A stretch of DNA of 64,000 nt from the NCBI GenBank assembly GCA_018398575.1, contig JAGTXZ010000011.1, forward strand, positions 1,488,001 through 1,552,000, in the 5' to 3' direction. How positions within the stretch are numbered: the stretch's first letter is position 1; every line of letters starts with the position of its first letter. The position numbers were made by a program, and so were the translations under genes. The notes beneath the pieces are model-generated. The model searched no databases. It saw only the letters and a program-made list of their open reading frames with translations, and was not told the DNA's origin. Source of the stretch: Ampelomyces quisqualis (lineage: Eukaryota > Ascomycota > Dothideomycetes > Pleosporales > Phaeosphaeriaceae). This document shows, piece after piece, positions 60,493-64,000 of the stretch.

Positions 60493-60865
60493 TGCTGTCT
60501 CGTTGGAGTTTGCCAGGGTGGTTGTGTAGTTGTTGGGCAGCGTGATGATCTGAACGACGATGGGCTGCGGCTACCGGTAAGGCCGCGTGCCCGTGTCTGG
60601 GGACATGGAAAGACACAGGCTGATCCCGAGATGGTCACGTCACGTGCGCAATCGGTCATGTTTGCTTTCATCATTCTCTATGTTGTAATACAAGTTCGTG
60701 GTAGTCGTGCAGCGCGACATTGAGCCGTCAAACCGTAGCAAAACTCCGTGCCCATGCTCGAGGAATCCACGACTGCTTTGGTCGTCCATAACGCCGTGTG
60801 ATCATGTCAAATACCCATAGCCCTCCATTTCGCGGGGCTCGTCCAGATCTACCACACCCCCGGCT
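60493..60865. promoter_or_regulatory. Upstream region of the TMEM42-like gene
   Basis: No gene is supported. It contains TCACGTCACGTGCGC (60,635-60,649), with a CACGTG E-box at 60641-60646 about 150 bp upstream of the start codon, a plausible bHLH/bZIP site. It also holds the 3' UTR of TOA2. Confidence 0.4.
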
Positions 60866-61259
60866 CTACGCTTCCCCGGGGCGCTTCGTGTTGCAGCTGA
60901 CAATCTTGACGCGGTCGGCGTGGACCTGGTTCGAGTTGTCGAGCTTGAAGTTGATGTCCTTGATAATGAAGGTCCAGACGTCGTCGCAGAAGCGGTACGT
61001 GTCGAGGTGCCCCTTGAACGTCAGGCGGGTCTTGACCTTCTCGGCCAGCCCGTCGGCCACGGCCTTGTCGAAGTTGATGAGGATCTTCATGGCCAGCTGG
61101 GGCTCGATTCGGCGCTCGGTGATCAGGTGGTCGAGCGTGTCTGTGAGGGCACCGCCCAGACTGTGCTTTGTCAGCCACTGCCTCCGCGACCGCCCCCCGT
61201 CGGCGCATGCAGTACCTGCTTCGGCGGTACAGCTCGTAGTACTTGGTCTGGTCGGCCAT
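60866..61259 (-). CDS. TOA2: Transcription initiation factor TFIIA small (gamma) subunit
   Basis: TFIIA gamma stabilises TBP on TATA DNA as part of the RNA polymerase II pre-initiation complex. Two exons on the minus strand: 61259-61216 and 61160-60866, 112 residues (yeast Toa2 122, human 109). The 55-nt intron (GTACTG..ACAG, with GCTGAC) splits a Ser codon and restores YELYRRSSLGGALTDTLDHL, the conserved alpha-helical N-terminal domain. The beta-barrel domain is seen as FKGHLDTYRFCDDVWTFI and DRVKIVSCN near the end. Reading through the intron would lose the helix, so the splice is firm. Its start lies 166 bp from the divergent VMA16 start. Confidence 0.94.
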
Positions 61260-61425
61260 GTTGGCGAGCGGTTTGCGGCGACGTTGGTGGTGAAGCCGCG
61301 GGGGGCACGGGGGCTATGGTGCCTGGCCAAGCGCCCGCCGACGTTGGCCCGACGCAGCCAGAGAGCTCCCGCCCGCCGCCCTCTCCTCTCCGTCCGTCTC
61401 CGCGCCCACCACCCAGCGCTCCACC
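61260..61425. promoter_or_regulatory. Shared divergent promoter region of TOA2 and VMA16
   Basis: Only 166 bp separate the two start codons. GC-rich, then CT-rich (CTCTCCTCTCCGTCCGTCTC near 61,381) just before VMA16, a common fungal core-promoter texture. Bidirectional use is inference. Confidence 0.5.
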
Positions 61426-62224
61426 ATGTCTCTCACCTACGGCACCGGCGGTGCGACCGCAGCTCTCGGCGTGGTTGCGCTGTGTATGTCCAGTCGCCAG
61501 CGCCGCACAGGCAGTCGCTAATGACGGACAGACATGCTCTTCCAGAACGAGGGCGAAGCGTTCAACGTACGCGCCACACGTGCTCTGCCTGCCACGCGCA
61601 GCTCTAACACCCCGCCAGGTCGGACAATTCCTCGAAACCGTGTCGCCGTACACGTTTGCGAGTCTGGGCATCGGCCTGTGCATCGGCCTGTCCGTCGTCG
61701 GCTCGGCATGGTATGGCATCGCGCCCGAGACAAGCACCGCGGCTCTGACACGGGAACAGGGGCATCTGGACCACCGGCGTGTCCATCGTCGGAGGAGGTG
61801 TCAAGGCGCCCCGCATACGGACCAAGAACTTGATCTCCATCATCTTCTGCGAAGTCGTCGCCATCTACGGCGTCATCATGGCCATCATCTTCTCCTCCAA
61901 GCTCAACCAGATCGACACCATTGAGCAAATCTACTCGCCCTCGAACATTTTCACCGGCTACGCCTTGTTCTGGGCTGGGCTGACCGTGGGCATGTGCAAC
62001 CTGATCTGCGGTGTCTGCGTCGGCATCAACGGAAGCAGCGCGGCCCTGGCAGACGCCGCGGACCCATCCTTGTGAGCCGCAACGTCGTCTGTCTACCGCC
62101 ATGACGTGCTAACAGCTATAGATTCGTCAAGATCCTCACCATTGAGATCTTCGCTGCTATTCTTGGCCTGTTTGGCCTCATCATCGGTTTGCTTATGCAA
62201 AGTAACGCAAAGGATTTCGAGTGA
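61426..62224 (+). CDS. VMA16: V-type proton ATPase proteolipid subunit c''
   Basis: Membrane rotor subunit of the vacuolar H+-ATPase, which acidifies vacuole and endosomes. Five exons: 61426-61483, 61532-61566, 61619-61710, 61760-62071 and 62122-62224, giving 199 residues (yeast Vma16 213). Introns are 48-52 nt with GT..AG ends, and frame is kept through all four. The order GLCIGLSVVGSAWGIWTTG, then GGVKAPRIRTKNLISIIFCE, then VVAIYGVIMAII is the c'' signature. The proton-carrying Glu is residue 93 in FCEVVAIYG. Later helices: ALFWAGLTVGMCNLICGVCV and FVKILTIEIFAAILGLFGLI. The extra N-terminal helix and FCE context separate it from subunits c and c'. It is the only V-ATPase gene in the window. 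Confidence 0.95.
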
Positions 62225-62575
62225 GGCGCTGTGGTTTTTGCGCAGCCAAACGCCGAGAAGCGTGTCGCGAGGTCGCTGCTTCAAGGCCTCAGTCGTGCGT
62301 GGAAGCAAAATCACCAGGAGGCTATCAATGGGAGGGCGGCGTTGAGATTGTACCATGTACATAAGAGTCACCGCTTGTACAATGCGTGTATCATGAGCGA
62401 GCATAGGCGTGTCATACCAATTTTGGGTTAGATATCTAGCAATTCACTGGCCTTGGAAGCTGCATACTGCTGAGCACGTCGAACTGCTGGTCCGTGCGTC
62501 CACGTACATTTCCAGCTTGCATAGCTCCAGAGCTTCCCTCATTACATGTCATTATTTCGGATCAATTCTACCACA
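62225..62575. other. Intergenic region between VMA16 and the CnxE gene
   Basis: Holds the 3' UTR of VMA16 and the promoter of the next gene. No further gene is supported. An in-frame ATG at 62546 would add ten residues to the next protein. Confidence 0.5.
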
Positions 62576-64000
62576 ATGAGCCAACGTGGCAGCAAGTTGA
62601 AGGCTGCGATTCTCATCGTCTCTGATACTGCTTCGAATAATGCATCCACTGATGAATGCATTCCGATCCTTACTGACGTCTTCGGTACTGTGGGCGACAA
62701 CCAATGGGAAGTGACCGAAACCGGCATCGTACCGGATCATGTCCTTGCAATCCAAAAGTCTGTCCGCCGCTGGACAGACTCTCATGAGCCCGTCAACTTG
62801 ATCGTGACTTGTGGGGGCACAGGATTCGCGACCAAAGATGTGACGCCTGAGGTGCGTGCTTGACGACAAAGCGTGCGAAGACGACTAACTAACATGAGGA
62901 AGGCGATCACCTTGCTCCTCGACAGACATGCTCCAGGGCTTGTGTGAGTGTTAGATATACCTGAATTATCAGAGAACTGACCTGCATAGCCATGGCATGC
63001 TCACAAGTTCATTCGCGGTAACACCTTGTTAGTCTATCGCCATTTTCTCAAACTAATTCCCTGACGCTGTGCAGTTGCACTCATGGCAAGGCCTGTGGCT
63101 GGCGTTCGCAAGCATACACTCATCATAACATTGCCTGGCTCGCCAAAGGGTGCGAGGGAGAATCTTGAAGCTGTTCTCAAGTTACTTCCCCATGCTTGCA
63201 TCCAAGCAGCTGGCGCTGATACCAGATTGTTGCACATTGGTGGTGTGGAGAGGCTTGAGAAAGAAGCAGGTGTGTCGCCAGGAGTTGCTGCAACAGGTAT
63301 TCGAGCATTTCTGGTATGTCTACGAACTATGTGCTGATTTGCGAAGGAGCGGCAACAGGGCATGTACACTCTCACGGCCATGGGGGTCATGCGGGACCGC
63401 GAGCTCATACAAAGCCAGAGGAGCGGCCTCGATCTAATGATCCTACCGCAGGACCCACACGCAGGTATCGATCATCTCCATACCCGATGCTTGCAGTTGA
63501 CGACGCTCTCAAGCTTATCGCTGAGCAGACGCCGACTCCTACTACGCAGGAGGTGCCGGTAGATATGAAGCTTGGAGGTTCTGTTCTGGCTGAAGACGTC
63601 AAAGCCGCCGAGTCTGTTCCTGCTTTTCGTGCCAGCACCGTGGATGGATATGCCGTTAAGATACCGTCTACTGGTAGTTTCGAGAAGGGTGTCTATCCAG
63701 TGACCATCATCTCGCATGCTCATGCAGGAGTGGTAAAAGAGCTCAAAGACGGTGAAATTGCTCGTATCACAACCGGCGCACCTCTCCCCCCGGGTGCTGA
63801 TGCTGTTGTGATGGTGGAAGACACGGTATTGAAAAGCCAGACCGACGATGGGCAGGAAGAGAAGGAGATTGAAATCCTCACGGACGAGATAAAGTCAGGC
63901 GAGAACGTACGCGAAGTGGGGAGCGATGTCAAGGAAGGCGACACTATCTTGAGAAAGGGAGAAGGCCTTACTGTCCTAGGGAGTGAGTTTGGTTTGCTGG
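62576..64000 (+). CDS. cnxE: Gephyrin/CnxE-type molybdenum cofactor enzyme (3' end beyond window)
   Basis: Fused MogA and MoeA activities: adenylates molybdopterin and inserts molybdate, the last steps of Moco synthesis needed by nitrate reductase and xanthine dehydrogenase. Exons: 62576-62851, 62903-62943, 62990-63027, 63075-63296 and 63359-64000 onward; 406 residues in the window. Introns are 51, 46, 47 and 62 nt, all GT..AG with frame kept. The MogA-like domain (residues about 1-180) has AAILIVSDTAS, the pterin-binding CGGTGFATKDVTPE (79-92), HGMLTSSFAVTPFALMARPV and LIITLPGSPKGARENLEA. A His-rich linker follows (GHVHSHGHGGHAG from 193). The MoeA-like part starts near PMLAVDDAL (235) and shows ASTVDGYAV and TTGAPLPPGADAVVMVEDT. 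Domain order MogA-MoeA matches gephyrin and Aspergillus CnxE. The start at 62576 (MSQRGSK) gives the usual short N-terminus; 62546 is an alternative. Confidence 0.93.

Noticed and set aside
60798..61924. Long plus-strand frames of 269 and 334 codons
   Set aside because: They run antisense through TFIIA gamma and then through VMA16 exons in the wrong frame; the spliced models explain the region better.

Overview
The window looks like nuclear DNA of a filamentous ascomycete (Pezizomycotina; a Dothideomycete such as a Pleosporales member is my guess). It has two compartments. From 1 to about 53,370 it is AT-rich, saturated with TA, CTA and TAG, and poor in TGG and CCA. Every recognisable reading frame there is broken almost only by TAA and TAG at former Gln or Trp codons, and Asp/Cys/Gly codons are changed by G-to-A. 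This is the footprint of repeat-induced point mutation (RIP). From about 53,370 to 64,000 it is GC-balanced and packed with short-intron (46-69 nt) housekeeping genes.

The RIP compartment is a nest of dead transposons. One chromovirus (Ty3/gypsy) family, here Gypsy-A, occurs three times on the minus strand: a piece running off the left edge (1-3430) and two full copies (5963-14060 and 33585-41630). Each full copy has equal-length LTRs and a perfect 5-bp target duplication (AAGAC, ATTAC). The first full copy sits inside a hAT transposase gene whose halves lie at about 4640-5957 and 14066-15390. A second chromovirus (Gypsy-B, plus strand, about 15,870-19,060) keeps RT to chromodomain but has no LTRs that I can find. 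A third (Gypsy-C, 20858-27636, plus strand) is complete, with two 458-bp LTRs and TTGCT duplications. Two 844-bp TA-flanked MITE-like elements lie in opposite orientation and are less mutated. The remainder (29.7-33.6, 41.6-43.8 and 44.7-53.3 kb) holds long RIP-broken coding frames that I do not recognise, and several tandem repeats (147 bp, 89 bp, and a 99-bp in-frame repeat inside Gypsy-A pol).

The gene compartment holds, left to right: RPC37 (Pol III subunit, minus), DDB1 (plus, head-to-head with RPC37), a small hypothetical protein (minus), a TMEM42/EamA-like membrane protein (minus), TFIIA gamma (TOA2, minus), V-ATPase subunit c'' (VMA16, plus, head-to-head with TOA2), and a gephyrin/CnxE-type molybdenum-cofactor enzyme (plus) cut by the right edge. 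All intron models were built by hand from GT..AG sites, reading-frame continuity and family conservation. The genes are unrelated housekeeping functions and do not form a pathway. No secreted effector-like gene, rRNA, tRNA or CRISPR was found.

The most interesting signals are a possible antisense accessory ORF with a Cys-x2-Cys-x6-Cys motif lying downstream of pol in two different chromoviruses, the 33-residue repeat in the Gypsy-A polyprotein, and two long unrecognised coding frames.
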